Shown: positions 1 through 12,611, counted from the stretch's first letter. The stretch is DNA of 64,000 bases from Hexactinellida sp. DTS-2022 (GCA_028753945.1 JAPNXP010000001.1:2780501-2844500); one strand, 5' to 3'. Translations and numbers: made by a program. Notes: a model not told the origin generated them from the letters alone.

Positions 1-2423
1 CTCAATTTGAATCTAGGTTTTTGAAATATCAGAAAAGTATTGTTATGGTATTTCACGGGAGATAATATTGGATGAATTAAATTCAATACAGGTTAGTAAA
101 GGAAAACTTGATTATTCTTATAACCAGTGGAGCAGAACATTTATACCCGACTGCATTTTCTTTTGGAGGCACTATATTTGGTGGTTGTGAACTGTGACTC
201 CATATAAAAAATATACTTACTTTTCCAAATATATTTTGCAAATAGAAATCGAATATTTAATTAATTTCTTCAGTTTATTGTCTGTTGACTATTCACTATT
301 TTCAATTCACAAATATCAATTGATAATCGTACAGCTACGGTTAATAATTAATAATTAATCTTACAAAATGAGTGTTAATGACTTGAATTTCTGAAATCAA
401 AACTTATAATAGTGATAGCCTATATAGCCTACTAGCTATGGTATCATGCTATTAGATTTTACTATTTGTTGTGAGTTGTTAGAATATTGTTTAGCAAAAT
501 TAAGTAAATGAATAATTGAATCACAAAATTTAAGTTAAATATTTCACACCTTGGGGAGTCATTCTTTATTCATGCCCAGGCCGCATTTGATCACGGTATG
601 CCATTGGTTGTGATTCACATTTGGACCTAACTATTACCTAGGAAGATGTTATCTCCAAATTAAAGAGTCAGACACATATTTCTCCCTTACATCAGACTTT
701 GGAAAGCTTAGAAAAGAAAAAACTGTGTCCGACAGTTACAGTAATTTGTTCTGTACACAAAGATGTCAGCCTTTTCGACATGGTATAATATAATAAATAG
801 TAGCTATATAACGAGCTTTTAATGAATTGTGAAACAACAATAATTCTCTCATTGGAACTTATAAATGCTAAATTCGAGTTCAGCATACTGAATTACCTAT
901 ATTGACATTTAGAAGCTAGTTTCCAGATTCATTTTGATTTTCACTAGTTTGTGTATTTACTTTGCAAACAACAACAACAACACAAAATATTCATATTATA
1001 AATTTGTTATTCGGAATCAGCATACCTATTTTGCTATTATAACAATGCATTATTAAAGTGATATTTCCCTATCACTTTATTGCAATCCGGACAAACAAAC
1101 CCACAACAATCGAGTTTTAATAATACAGATGTATTACAATTTACGAGTGACAATGGTCTTAACATACAAGTTCATAAAGATGGAAGTAACACAGGGGGCT
1201 GACTTCATATGGACTTTGTCCATATGAAGGACAAAGTCCTTGATTTTCATGATTCTCAGTTCATATACACGTAAATGTAATTATTTTAAATTATTTCTAT
1301 GAGAGTTTGTTTGGTTGTAGAGAGAAGGTATGATGAACATACTGCTAGAATGGTGCAAAGTAGCATTCGAAAAGAATTACTCGAATCCTGATTTACAGAG
1401 TAGACATTGCATTGAATATGCACACAAGTTCTATATCCAGTTGTAAGTTAGTATTTATCGTGATCGTGAATATTGACTACTCTTAGTGCGTTTGCCTTAT
1501 ATATTTCATGGAATAGTTATCTCTATTGTTTGACTTTAATTGTATCCATAAATAGATATGCGAGCATCTTGAAACAAATATGATAGAAAGGCTATTTGGA
1601 TCAAAGCAAGAAGATACGTCGTATAATTTCATATCTGACGTGGTTCCATGTATCTGTCCTATCACGGAACAATGGCAGAGAAGCTTGTGTAAAGTTTTGG
1701 TATTGATTTCACTGAACAATTAGAACAAGAGTCAGTTCTGACTGGACAACTTCTCTCAAAATGCATACCTTGCGAAACAGCCAAGATTGAAAAGGATGGA
1801 AATTGATATTTCAGGAGTATTTCTAAAATGGTATTTGGAACACAGAATTATCATAGCAAACTAAGAGCGGAGGTTTGTCGTTTTATGGTTACCCAAGGCA
1901 ATCCATTAATTGACAGATACTTGAAAACTAAATTATACCAAAAAAGTCCACGGTATCCTATTTAATAGAATCTTGCATGGATGGAGATCATATATGGGGA
2001 ACAGATGTGGAAATAGTGGCCATGTCTTCAATGCTCGATTCAGTTATTTCTGTTGCTACAGAGAGGTATGATACAAGCAAAACCTGGAAGAGAATAGAGT
2101 GGCACAGTAATTCAGGCTGTAAACTTACTAATCCAGGAGCAGTCTGCCTGTACATATCTAACTCAGATTTACATTACGATCCCGTCACCAGATTAATGAA
2201 TTCAGGATATTAATATTTTAAAGCACATATAAATGTTGATGATATTGTCTTATAGTAGTTTATATATGTTAACACTATATATTTACATCTCAATACATGA
2301 AGCACCTTGCAAAGTGGCAATTAGATACTCTACTTGGGAGTTTTTTTTACACTAAAATTAACAATCATAAACAATTTATATTACGAAAACAATCATGATC
2401 GCATACATAATAAAATGAGAATC
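1..2423. other. Gene-free AT-rich region
   Basis: I see no gene here. Open frames are short (under 80 codons), lie on both strands and resemble no family I know. A short perfect hairpin lies at about 1206-1236, where two copies of a GGACTTTGTCC-type arm face each other. Confidence 0.5.
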
Positions 2424-2589
2424 CTTATATAGAGCTGTGCTCTAGTAGAGTTCAGATTTTTCCCCATACTAAAAGCCCAGGCTTACTTTCTAAAGGTCAA
2501 TTTCAAACTCTGGGGAAAACTGACCTTTCTCAGTGCCTGAATACACACACTGAAAAACTGAACTCTACTAGAGCTGAGCTCTATATAAG
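2424..2589. mobile_element. MITE with long perfect terminal inverted repeats
   Basis: The two ends are inverted copies of about 32 bp, each containing CTCTACTAGAGCT-like half-palindromes, around an unrelated centre of about 100 bp. There is no coding capacity. The size and structure are those of a non-autonomous DNA transposon. No clear target duplication was found, so the superfamily is unassigned. Confidence 0.6.
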
Positions 2590-2723
2590 TTATTTGTAAT
2601 AAGATATAAGAAATATGTTCAGAAATTATAGGTTATTGGTTTACGGAAAAATAATATTGTTTACTGGCGACTAAATGTTTGTGAAAACAGGAAAATTACA
2701 AGAAAATGAGTAGATTACAAAGC

Positions 2724-2751
2724 CGTGACCTACGTTAGACCGTAGGTCACG
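2724..2751. repeat. Short perfect hairpin
   Basis: Arms CGTGACCTACG and CGTAGGTCACG are perfect inverted copies around a 6-bp loop. There is no run of T after it and no gene beside it, so a terminator role is not supported. Confidence 0.6.
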
Positions 2752-3227
2752 ACTAAGGATACATACACGATAAGTGTGTCAAGTTACAATGGCACATGTA
2801 TATCCATGGTGTGTGTCAAGTTACGATGAAACAGGCCTGGCACTAGGTACGGCAGGTCCGGTTCTGGCTGGACCAGTTTTTAGCAGGTCCGGCAGATACA
2901 GTTTTAAGCCACTAAATATTACTTTTCGCCGGTAAATAAATTTATTTACTATTATTAATAAATTAAATCACAATTATTAATCACGAAAGTTAGATATAAT
3001 TAAAGCATAGCTCAAAGGTATTAAACAGGCTAATTAACCTGCCTTAAAGATGACTTCAGTCTATAAATCAAATTTAGGCACCTTATAGGATGCAGTCTAT
3101 TTGGGTAGTTCACCGATAGTACTTGCTGAAAAAATGTTGTCAGCAAAGATTTGATGTAAATTTATGCATCTGTGTAGCATTATAATTTTTGTGGAGGAGT
3201 TAAACTCATTAACTATTTTCTGGGCTG

Positions 3228-3375
3228 CATTTAGAAAGGGGGCGGGGGGGGGCTTTCGCCCCCCCTGGGTTTCCTTTTGCCCCCCCTGGGCTGCATTTTT
3301 CCCCCTTAGTTGGATGGGCTTCGCCCCCTTTATTTCCTTAACCAACCCCATTTGCCCCCCCTGACCTAAAAACCT
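3228..3375. repeat. G/C-run island, probably part of a MITE
   Basis: Runs of G and then C (up to 9-10 bases) stand out from the AT-rich surroundings. Similar G/C-run cores lie inside hAT-type MITEs elsewhere in this window (11208-11378, 42131-42335, 45921-46402). The right side ends in a CCCTG motif like hAT ends, but I could not match a left end, so boundaries are uncertain. Confidence 0.4.
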
Positions 3376-3939
3376 GTATGCAACCCTGATTTTATTGGCT
3401 AATTAAATAAATAATTTCGGCTCATTATGAGGCTGGAAGAATATATAAATTCTGATTTCAGATTTGAATACTAGATGGTCGAAATACTCTAGGCGCTAAA
3501 TTTCTAATCATTGCGATTATTTTACACTGAAATACAGCTACATTCCCTATGTGCCACAATTACCAAGTGGAAGGGTGACTTGTGCCACTTAATGGATATT
3601 TGATAAAAATAACTTAAATCACAATGTTAAGAAATTTAGAACTATAGCAAGAAATTGAAAGTGATTTCGGAGTGGTTTAAACAGCATTTAAAAACGCAAC
3701 AATAATTAAATAATATCGTGAATAAAATTCCTGTGGTTCACATACTTTTATTCGGTTGGTGTATATAGGTCTAATATTTAAATAATATTCCTGATAAGTA
3801 CAAGTTCAAAAATTGGATAATCAAAACGTGAAACTTGAAACACAATCATTTAACTACATTGTTAATAATCAAATGAAATTGATAATTTTTCTGAAATAAC
3901 CTCAATATAAATTTTTAAGTTATATAGTATTATCTAGGG

Positions 3940-4015
3940 TGCGACCTGTGCGCGCTTTATTGCAAATCACGGGCTGCGAGCCTTTTCCACAAGCCGCGGG
4001 ACCAAACGGGCTGAA
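3940..4015. repeat. Fragment of a GCGGG-rich repeat
   Basis: A GC-rich patch with GGGCTGCGAG and AAGCCGCGGGAC words resembles the element at 10513-11196 and a patch at 58060-58130. It looks like a truncated copy without both ends. Confidence 0.35.
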
Positions 4016-4339
4016 AAGAGTCAAAAAGAACAATTGTTAATTTTTTAATAACAAATAAATCTAAAAGTCAAGATGCCAATATTCTTGTATAATATGTGCA
4101 CAAATTATCACTAAAACCAATAATGTCATCACTATAACCAAAAAAATTTGTATACGATTTGCTCGGGGACAAACCTAAAGCGGCAAAATTATCACTACGT
4201 ATATCAAATATCACTATATCTTCAGATCTTTCTATTTACTTAAATCATTAAATCATTCGAATCAAATCATTCTGTAGCAGGGTCATTGAGCACAGAAACG
4301 AATGAATAGCTAGCGGATTAATCCGATTAATAATAAGTA

Positions 4340-4507
4340 CAGTGAACTCCCGGCTCCCATTATACCCAAAGGATATAGGAAATAACCGCTTATAACAAAG
4401 TGGAGATTTTTCCCCAGAGCACTAAGTGCATTAATTATTTTCCTCTTATAACGAAGAAATTTACAGGTCCCAACTTCCAAGTAGTTCGATATAAAGAGAG
4501 TTCCCTG
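4340..4507. mobile_element. Tc1/pogo-type MITE (TA target)
   Basis: Imperfect terminal inverted repeats begin CAGTGAACTCC on the left and CAGGGAACTC on the reverse of the right end. TA dinucleotides flank both ends (4338-4339 and 4508-4509). The interior is non-coding. The CAGT..ACTG ends with TA duplication fit the Tc1/mariner/pogo group. Confidence 0.6.
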
Positions 4508-4776
4508 TAATACATCAACTGGAGAATAGCTGTACTTTTATTATATACTACAGTACATAATGGAACTACCAGACTGAACTGACATGAATATGCTGAAATT
4601 GATTTGAATGTAAAGACGAATAAACTGAATGATTTGATTAAACGAAAATAATTGAAAATAATAATAAAAGATCGGAATTCATAAAAAAAAATTAAAATCA
4701 TTGAGTTTGACAAATGAAGTCATAGAAGATGAGAACATTAAAAATAAATTTTAGATTAAAACTATATACAGCAATG

Positions 4777-4854
4777 AATCAAAATATATGTGCTATCTAA
4801 TTACCACAAAGGAATATTCCTTTGTAGTAATTAGATAGCACATATATTTTGATT
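4777..4854. repeat. 78-bp near-perfect palindrome without loop
   Basis: Two 39-bp arms are inverted copies with one mismatch and no spacer, centred on GAATATTC. The outer part (TAGATAGCACATATATTTT) is repeated directly once more just to the right, at about 4853-4875. Confidence 0.8.
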
Positions 4855-4875
4855 AGATAGCACATATATTTTTAT

Positions 4876-6239
4876 ATTTTGTTAGTATTTATTAATTTAA
4901 GAGTAGTTAATTCATATTATTGTCCATATTACTATATATCAAAGTAAATTTCTCCAAATCTGTACAAATTTGTTCAAATTCACGGACATCGGACAACTCT
5001 AATTTAGGTACATAGTACAATGCTTACAGTTAACTCCCGTTATATAGAAATCCAAGGGAAGTTCCTATTGACTTTGATAAAAGAGGAATAAAATTAATTG
5101 CAAATTGGGCAGGGGGATAAGAATTCTAAACCCAAGACTGTCAAATTCGTCATAACTGCAATATACTGTATATCCTATAATGTATTCAACAATTATTTTA
5201 CTATTCTAATTTTTTTGATCTTGCTCTATTCTGGAGATTATCTGAAATTGCTACCCACCGCTAAAGCAGGTACATATGGTTTCACTTTGTTTCTAGAATA
5301 CAAATAAACAGTTTATTAAAATTTTGTTAAAATCGGTGCATTTGAATTTAATTAATACAAGAAATCGAACTTGAAAATACTTCCCCCCAAGGCTTCAATT
5401 GGAAATAGTTAAATTGAACATAGTCCATCACTGCAACCATCGTATTTTAACGAATAATGCTACATATAATTCCTCCACAAAAGTGGAATTATAGATATAC
5501 GTATGTAATAACATAACTATTAATAAATTATAACACTCACTAAGTTGAAAAACATTTTCCGGTCCAAAATCTGAAAATCCAACTTTGTTCACTGCCCCAA
5601 CAGAAATGTTGAATGAATTTGAAAATGAATTAACAAAGTTATTAAATATCTGAAGTTTTGCAGAATTCTTGAAAACCTTTGAGAAAGTAAACGAATTAAG
5701 AAACAATAAAATTTAAATTTAGAATAATACAAAATTAAAATATATTCAGCGGCGTACAATCTTTTGAAAAGTTATAACTGCTGCAGATTTACAATAATAA
5801 AGTGATATGCAGGGACCTAACATCAAATACAAAAAACCGCATTCATAATTAAGATAGAGGTAACATTGCAACGGGTAGCATAGGTGAACAAGTGTGGTGA
5901 GCACAAATTCGTGTTTTCAAATTTTTGACATGAATAGATATAAATCCAAAAAATACTCAAGTTAGTAAATATTCGAAATCTACCAAATTTACTAACACTG
6001 AATAATACAACTAGGTCTTTCCGGATCTACGAAAGGTTTGCAAAATAATTCCAAATCTGATCAAGTTTTGTAAAGAAATTCCAATTCTACTCAACTTTTC
6101 AGTAAATTAAAAGAAATAGTCAGGTTTTAGATAGGGTAAATTTCGTCTATATTAATAAATATTTGAGGTTGTTACACCAGGCTTTTTTTCTCACTCCTCA
6201 CTAAATTTCGGATACATTGAGACATTCTTTTGAGAAGCG
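4876..6239. other. Gene-free AT-rich region
   Basis: Nothing with coding features was seen. A half copy of a pogo-like end (CAGTTAACTCCCG) lies at about 5028. The frames at 5098-5307 and 5428-5706 are short, AT-driven and resemble no family I know. Confidence 0.4.
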
Positions 6240-6350
6240 CGAAATTCAATGAATTTCACTGAATTCGCACCCTATAAGAGATAAAATCTGAAAGAATAAT
6301 AGAACAAGTCAAATGATGCGGACATAAAGGCCACACCATAATATCAATAG
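6240..6350 (+). mobile_element. Truncated Helitron fragment
   Basis: This piece matches the inner part of the Helitron at 28313-28813 in the same orientation (AAAATCTGAAA..AATGATGCGGACA..CACACC). It stops abruptly where the inverted copy at 6352-6825 begins, so it is a truncated copy or was cut by a rearrangement. Confidence 0.5.
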
Positions 6351-6351
6351 T

Positions 6352-6825
6352 GGCGCGATTCGCATGCTAGCTCGCTACGCGGCGGAACACAACCACATAC
6401 CAACGATTTTGGGTTGGTGCGTGGTTTATATACTACTAGCATTGTCTATATTGAGTGATTATGCCTAAATAGTAAATTTAACAATATGAAATTATTATGA
6501 TAACGTCATCATGCGATAATGATTAAGGATATTAGCAATCTGGTTTCACAACGTGTCCGCATTATGAGTGTGCATTTTCTATTAAATTTTCAGATTTATC
6601 GTATTATGTGCGATTAAGTGAATTTTCACGCTCGAATATGTCGAAAGTTGGCAATGACGTCATAACTTGATGGGTGTGACAAATTTCGAGTGTAAACCTC
6701 AACTGGTTGTCGGGTCCAAAAGTTACCCTTATATGTGAAAAATCAGATTTCCAAACAGTGCAGTTTCTTCAATCAACTCGGACATATACACAAATACATA
6801 CAACTTTCTGTTTTAATAGTATAGA
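6352..6825 (-). mobile_element. Non-autonomous Helitron (inverted copy)
   Basis: Read on the minus strand this starts TCTATACTATTAAAACAG, passes a TGACGTCA-containing middle, and ends in a GC-rich hairpin region (ACCACATACCAACG and its partner) near the expected 3' end. It aligns along its length with the Helitron at 28313-28813. The 3' CTAG of that copy appears here as CCAC, so the end is mutated. It has no coding capacity and would have depended on a RepHel protein supplied elsewhere. Confidence 0.6.
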
Positions 6826-7027
6826 AAATAATGTAATTTTGCTGTGAAAGAAAGGAAAGTGATTTTGTTATGTACTATTGGAAATGTAATATAAAATAAG
6901 CTAAATATCTAAATTGATTTCAAGCTCAATTAAATTAATAGTGAAGTAAATTTAAAAATATATTTATTACTAACAATAAAGTACAATGTACACAACTCTT
7001 CGGGAAGTTAATGAACTGACTCTGGAT

Positions 7028-7304
7028 CAGTGCTCGACAAATTAGGTGGGTGGTGGCGTTAACCACCAAAAATCCTATTTAAGCCACCAAATTTTTCCTT
7101 TGGATGCTTAACTAATCTACCATAGATTGTGGATTATTTGACTTTGTGCATCAATTGTTATTAATATTAGTGTTGTCTACGGCATCAGAACTTTGTCAAG
7201 TCATCAGTGGTTTGTTAAATGGGCCGTTGTTTATTCTTTAGCCACCAGAAAAAGTGAGGGGGGGCTTAATTAGCCACCATCAAATTTCATTCTGTCGAGC
7301 ACTG
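7028..7304. mobile_element. hAT-type MITE with exact 8-bp duplication
   Basis: Terminal inverted repeats CAGTGCTCGACA and TGTCGAGCACTG are bounded by identical 8-bp copies of CTCTGGAT at 7020-7027 and 7305-7312. The interior is non-coding and contains GCCACCA-type subrepeats. The 8-bp duplication and CAG ends identify hAT. Confidence 0.85.
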
Positions 7305-7696
7305 CTCTGGATACGAAACAAGGTCATCGAAATACTAAAGTTAATTCAAATTCAGCACAACACACAGTGAAAGTAGCTATTTGGGTCAGAGATAGCGCAT
7401 TAAACTACATTATTTACCTATGGAAAATAGTTTCTGTAGAATCTATAGCAAATCAGATATTTTACTATGGAAAAGTTATTACGTCATTGACACATTCTAT
7501 TTTTAGAATTGTTTCAACTTACTATACTAGGTCTCATTGTGTCGCAAAGTTTTTCTAATTAATTACGTGTATATTCTAATTGATCAACCATATTTTGAAG
7601 GCAATTTTATAACAATTGATTTGTGAAATATCAATTTATATTTAATAATATAAATTGAAAATAAGGAAAATAAATAGAAAAAATATTTATAGTTAA

Positions 7697-8700
7697 TTAA
7701 TCATCAATATTATCATCATCATCATGAATAAGGTTGTTCACTAGAATATTTTGGTTACTCTTAAGTTGCTGGCACGAGGGAGGCTTTCGAATAGGAAACT
7801 TGCGATTTATTAATAGTATGGGATCACTGTGTGAACTCATAAAAACAAATATATCCCTTACATTTTCTTCAAATTAAAACTTGCGAGCAGCACGATCTCA
7901 GTATCTTCGAATATATTTGCTAGAAGCCTCTAGTCCTTCTTCAGATAAGTGCTTTAGTCTCTGTCCATCGTTGAATGTTGAGATGATTGCAGGTGCATGA
8001 GCGCTAACAGCTTGTGTAATGTAGCCCAAGGGAATTCACAAAGAATTGACTGGTAGATCCTAGAGTAAACAAGTGCTAGCTCTTCTGTAAATACTATTTG
8101 CTGATATTATATACTCGTAGGATTGCTACTAGGCATTTGTGAATTCAATTATGTGGGACTTTAATTCAGACGGGATCACTGTTAAAACCCAGGGAGGAAG
8201 TCTTGATCGTTGTCATCCTTTCTTATCAAGCAACTTATTACCACATCACCAGTAGTTGTAGTTCCACCTTGTGTTGAAGGGATGTCAATGATAATCTTTA
8301 AATTGTCAATAATTAAAATGGTAATGAATTTTTTAGCACGTGAGACTCTGACCACTCTAATACACTTGCGTGCAAATGGCTAATAAGATATAGAAACCAG
8401 CCAAAACATCGGAGATATGCGTGCAGAAGAGAGCTGGGAATTATGTCTAAGTCAGATATTAGTTTGTGCGTCATGTTGAATCTTTTGTCAGAATACAAGG
8501 AGATAAATTGCTCTTCGCAACCATTTGAAATTATATTTTGCAATGATATTGAGAAAAGGGCGGTTTTTTCCGAACACTGCTTGAACCCAACCCTGGTAGA
8601 TAAGTCGGCTCGCTTCAAGTAGTCTCGTCTATCTTCTCTGAGACTGAAAATTTTTCTCCGAAATGTATCATGCGCAGGGTCTTCGAAATTATTGAGGACA
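7697..8700 (-). pseudogene. RAG1-like transposase relic 1 (C-terminal half)
   Basis: Reading leftwards on the minus strand, conceptual translation across frame changes gives in order: a segment with SDLDIIPSSLLHAYLRCFGW (about 8385-8455), IPSTQGGTTTTGDVV (about 8240-8280), ATLHKLLAHAPAI (about 8000), LSEEGLEASSKYIRRY (about 7905-7953), then an acidic tail NLIHDDDDNIDD and a stop at 7697. The same order occurs in relic 2 (60177-61262) and, from memory, in vertebrate RAG1 (FHKTLAHVPE, then ASEGNESGNKLFRRFRK). The Glu in the SE pair corresponds to the third catalytic acid of RAG1 (E962 in human). Several frameshifts and in-frame stops make it a dead copy. The N-terminal half with the two catalytic Asp residues was not found upstream. 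It is probably from a RAGL/Transib-type transposon; RAG1 family membership is firm, the sub-lineage is not. Confidence 0.75.
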
Positions 8701-9512
8701 ATAAACTCGGACGCAATTGAGGTGATAGGTGGGTCATTTGGCGTAGTGAAGAAAATGTATGAATCTTCATTATTCGTAATATTGTAAATAATAAAAGCAA
8801 TTATTATTATTTTGTGAGAAAAATCGAAAATTCTAAACGAAGAGATATTTTTGAATCGAAAAATATATATCGTTGACACTTCCTGACACCGTAGTTTAAA
8901 GTGTATGTTGTAGAGCAGAAAAAAAGTATCAGAAAAATGTAAAGGAACGTTCCGAAAGCGAAGGTATTATTACTTTTAGTAAAAGCGGCCAATCATTTTA
9001 TACCAGTTGTAAAAACAAGTTGGTTCAAAATCATGATAAAATTGTAATTCATTGCGGCGTAACGAATTATGTAATTTATTATTCAGCAACAAGTGATATT
9101 TCGATTGATATACTATATATATAGCAGATATTTGACTAAAAGAATATAAATTATTCAAAATTACATTACTATTAAAATTTGAAACCATCGATACTATTTA
9201 TGGAATGTAAATTATGATTTCTTTTGAAGACGTGTGAGCTCAAAGGAAACGTTATTATAAGAATTCCAATTGGTAAGCTAGGATTGTGAGGGTGCTGAAT
9301 TTAAATATAACAACATTATAATTCAATCCAAGGTTATGATTTTATATCCTATTCCACATATCGTGCCACTGTATAACATTTGATCAGTAAGTAGCTCGAT
9401 ATGAGTATAAGGAAATTTTCCTCGTATATATTTAGTAGGCGATTCGGTAATTAAAAACAGTTTTGTAAGTGTATTAGATGCAAAATGTGGTGAATTTGAA
9501 AATAAACTAGAG
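8701..9512. other. Gene-free AT-rich region
   Basis: Short minus-strand frames here (8807-8992, 8976-9188) are AT-driven and show no recognisable motif. This is where the N-terminal half of relic 1 should lie, but I could not find it. Confidence 0.4.
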
Positions 9513-9749
9513 CAGGGGTGCCCAACTCGATTTAATTGCGGGCCACACTGGGTTCCTTAAATATTTAGGTAGGCAATATAAGTCAATTGATAAATTTAGA
9601 TATATTTAGGGAGATATAAGTTGGGGTATCCAAGCAGAAATGGAACAGAAAAGGCTAAGAAACACATCTAAATCATGACAGACTACATAAAATGATCAAA
9701 AATATTAACGGGATTAAATTTTACGCGGGCCGTAGGTTGGACACCCCAG
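9513..9749. mobile_element. hAT-type MITE
   Basis: Ends CAGGGGTGCCCAACT and, reversed, CTGGGGTGTCCAACC form terminal inverted repeats with GCGGGCC subterminal motifs. Flanks AACTAGAG (9505-9512) and AACTATAG (9750-9757) agree at 7 of 8 positions, as expected for an aged hAT target duplication. This end type (CAGGGGTGCCCAAC) is common among animal hAT MITEs. Confidence 0.8.
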
Positions 9750-10120
9750 AACTATAGTATAAAATAATTTCAACATGGATGCTACTGATATTGATTATTT
9801 AGTCAAATAAGTAGCTTGTTATTAGTTTACTACCTAGTTAATGTATAGAGAGATTGATGAGTAATGCATAACTGTAAATTAGTTCAACTCGTTAAACGAG
9901 TTGTCAACTCATCATTTGTAAGTAATCAAAAGGTTTCGACAATTAATAAGCCCCAATTCGTGTGTATAATGGTCGCAACGTTTACGTGTTTATTGAACAC
10001 TGTGATCAGATATGTTTGCTTAATTAATTCATTAGATTATTAGGCAAGGAATTAAGAAATTGAATACAAATGAATCTTCATATTTGAAGAACCCGTAAAA
10101 TTTTAAAGAAATAGTGTAGT

Positions 10121-10156
10121 ATACTTTAAAATCTCGAGAGAGATTTTCTAAAGTAT
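10121..10156. repeat. Imperfect hairpin
   Basis: ATACTTTAAAATCTC faces GAGATTTTCTAAAGTAT across a few bases. There is no associated gene. Confidence 0.5.
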
Positions 10157-10512
10157 CCATAATTAAAAATAAATTAGCAATAGAATTGTACAATAACAAC
10201 AACTATGAGTAATAAATACACATCTCCTAATTAAAATGCAGTAATACAATAGAACGCATCATTTAAATCGTAAATAGCATATCCAACATACATACTTTTG
10301 AATCATTGCTATAAATATAGTACTATATGATAAACAAGTAAATCTAAAAATATTCCTAACAAAAGAATCACTAAAATATATCACTAAGTGCAGCAGGGTG
10401 GTAATAATATAAATGAGAAATGGAATATGATGCATCAAGAATTAATTAACACAGTAAACTGATGTGGTGCAGTATTGTTCCGCTTAGGAACAGGTTTATA
10501 ACGTATATACAT

Positions 10513-11196
10513 TAGAGCACTGCGCGGGGCGGGTTAATAAATTCGGGTTGCGGGACCCGCAAGCCGCGGGTTCTTGCGGGTCAAAGAATCAGAATATTTG
10601 CGGGGCGGGTCGGGTGCGGGTCACGGAATCGTAATGCGGGGCGGGTGCGGGTCAGAAATTCTTACTGCGGGTTGGTGCGGGTTGATGCGGGTCAGCGCGG
10701 GTTTGCGCAAGAGTTCTCGCTAAGGATTATTTGGGGGTGCAGTGTCCACTAATTGTAACAATGTACCCCTCTATAGTTCCTAAACAAAATTAATGATCAA
10801 TATAATCTTAAGATGGCAGAGGTCTTGCGATGGAACGAATTGTACGGTGAATTATTTCGTATTCCCGAATAATAAACACGTCATTCTATGTTCAAATTTC
10901 CGCCCAAAACATATTGCCGTATTCTTTATTCCTTAATGATGTAAATATTTTTGTGCCCGCATTGTGCGCCGAGTGTTTACACCCTATTATATAATCCTAG
11001 CGATAATACTGGTCAACGAGTTTTGGTGCGGGTTGGTGCGGGTTGAGCGCGGGTTGAGCGCGGGTTAATGTGTGTCAGTTGCGGGTTGGTGCGGGTTCAT
11101 TTGTTTATATTGTCGGATTTGCGGGGCGGGTGCGGGTCAATTACTAATAGATGCGGGGCGGGTGCGGGTCCCGCATATGACCCGCGCAGAGCTCTA
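10513..11196. mobile_element. GCGGG-rich hAT-type element with exact 8-bp duplication
   Basis: Ends TAGAGCACTGCGCGGG and, reversed, TAGAGCTCTGCGCGGG are inverted repeats. Exact duplications ATATACAT lie at 10505-10512 and 11197-11204. Both sides of the interior hold many GCGGGT/GCGGGTTGGTGCGGG subrepeats, far more GC-rich than the surroundings; the AT-rich middle (about 10730-11020) is non-coding. Confidence 0.85.
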
Positions 11197-11207
11197 ATAT
11201 ACATATA

Positions 11208-11378
11208 CAAGGACGGATCCAGGCTAGAATTAGTGGGGGGAGTGCAAATTTAAACCATAGCGTAATTATCACTCTAATTTAGCTATCTGTGAAATGTGAC
11301 AGTCTCTGAGTCCAATCGCATGAAGAGTTGGGGGGGGGGGTGCGCATCACCCCGCACCCCCCGGTGGTTCCGTGCCTG
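11208..11378. mobile_element. hAT-type MITE inserted in the duplication of its neighbour
   Basis: Ends CAAGGACGGATCCA and, reversed, CAGGCACGGAACCACC are inverted repeats. Exact copies of TACATATA flank it at 11200-11207 and 11379-11386. Its left duplication overlaps the right duplication of the element ending at 11196, so it landed in that scar. The core has G-run and C-run stretches. A partial relative lies at 48340-48400. Confidence 0.85.
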
Positions 11379-11386
11379 TACATATA

Positions 11387-12611
11387 GCATAGTACAGTTC
11401 GCTAAAAATGAAGGATTGATAAAAAGGGAGTGATCAGGGACATAAATCAAATCTAATATTTGAGAGATTGAATTGTTTTGATTTGATTGCATGCTATTTT
11501 GAGTGGCAAAAGATTTGATGGGAATTGAATTGAAATTTCGGATGATTTGATTACAAAATTTCAAATCATTTTTCAAATTATATTCAAATAATTTTTTTAA
11601 ACTAGCACATACATAAAAGCTTCTACAAAGCGGTGCTGCAAGGGCCAATAGTCGAAAGAATGAGGCAAAACCATTGAGGAAATTTTGAATAAAATTTCAT
11701 TATCGAAATTTTTAATAGATATACAATATAATAATCGAAAAGAGTCGATCGTATTATAATACAAATACATTTTTAAACTCAAAGCAATTTATAAATTCAA
11801 GAAAAACGACCAGAAGAAATATTTTTAAAGTGTGAGAACATTAAATATTAAAAAAATTAAATGAATAAATAAAACTTGAATTATTGTAAATTTATGGGAA
11901 CATTTTTAGACATGATTTAAGTTAACAAAATCCAACAACCCTGATTTGATATAAAGGGATATCAAAAGGAATTTAAATGGCTAATAACTCATAGACAAAC
12001 ATTTAAATCGATAGAGAAATAAAGAAATTCGCAATTGGGGAGAAATTCGAGTGCTAAAAGGCGGGCTTGTAATTTGAGTAAAATAAATAATTAAGAAATA
12101 CCATGGATTATAAGAGATTTGCTAATGTAGCAATATATGAATTCTATAACATATAAATTGGTGTAATTACAGAAACTTTGCTACACGGACAGTTGGCGAA
12201 AAATGAGACAACTAATTTATCACAATCAAAAGAACATCTGTATATTGGAAGTTGAAACATGTCAGAAGGAAGGTACAAATGTAATCTAGCGAGGCATAAG
12301 AAAATTAAGGGCCAAAACGACCTTGTCTGAAAAAGGGAAAAGTTATTCCAAAGTGAAAATGTATGGTAGGTAAAGCAAGATGTATTAAAGAAGAGGGTCA
12401 AAGCAATGGAGTTATTCAATTAAGTTGCAAGGCGCTGAAAAAAGCAGACCCTTAGTGTCACATATGGAGCATATGTAACTACATATAATTTCCGTAGAGC
12501 GAATTGTCCATGTAGGCTGTAGCGAACTGACGAATTTTGTGTAAATTCTACTAAATGAAAAATTAGCTAAAAATTTATAAAAGGAGTTTAAATATAGTTT
12601 TCAGTCAATAT
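11387..12611. other. Gene-free AT-rich region
   Basis: No gene seen. Minus-strand frames at 11283-11648 and 12144-12419 lack any motif, and the first begins inside the MITE at 11208-11378. Confidence 0.4.

Noticed and set aside
3097..3364. Overlapping ORFs rich in Pro/Gly on both strands
   Set aside because: They arise from G-runs and C-runs of a repeat island.
11283..11648. 121-codon ORF (minus)
   Set aside because: It starts in unique AT-rich DNA and ends inside the hAT MITE; no motif.
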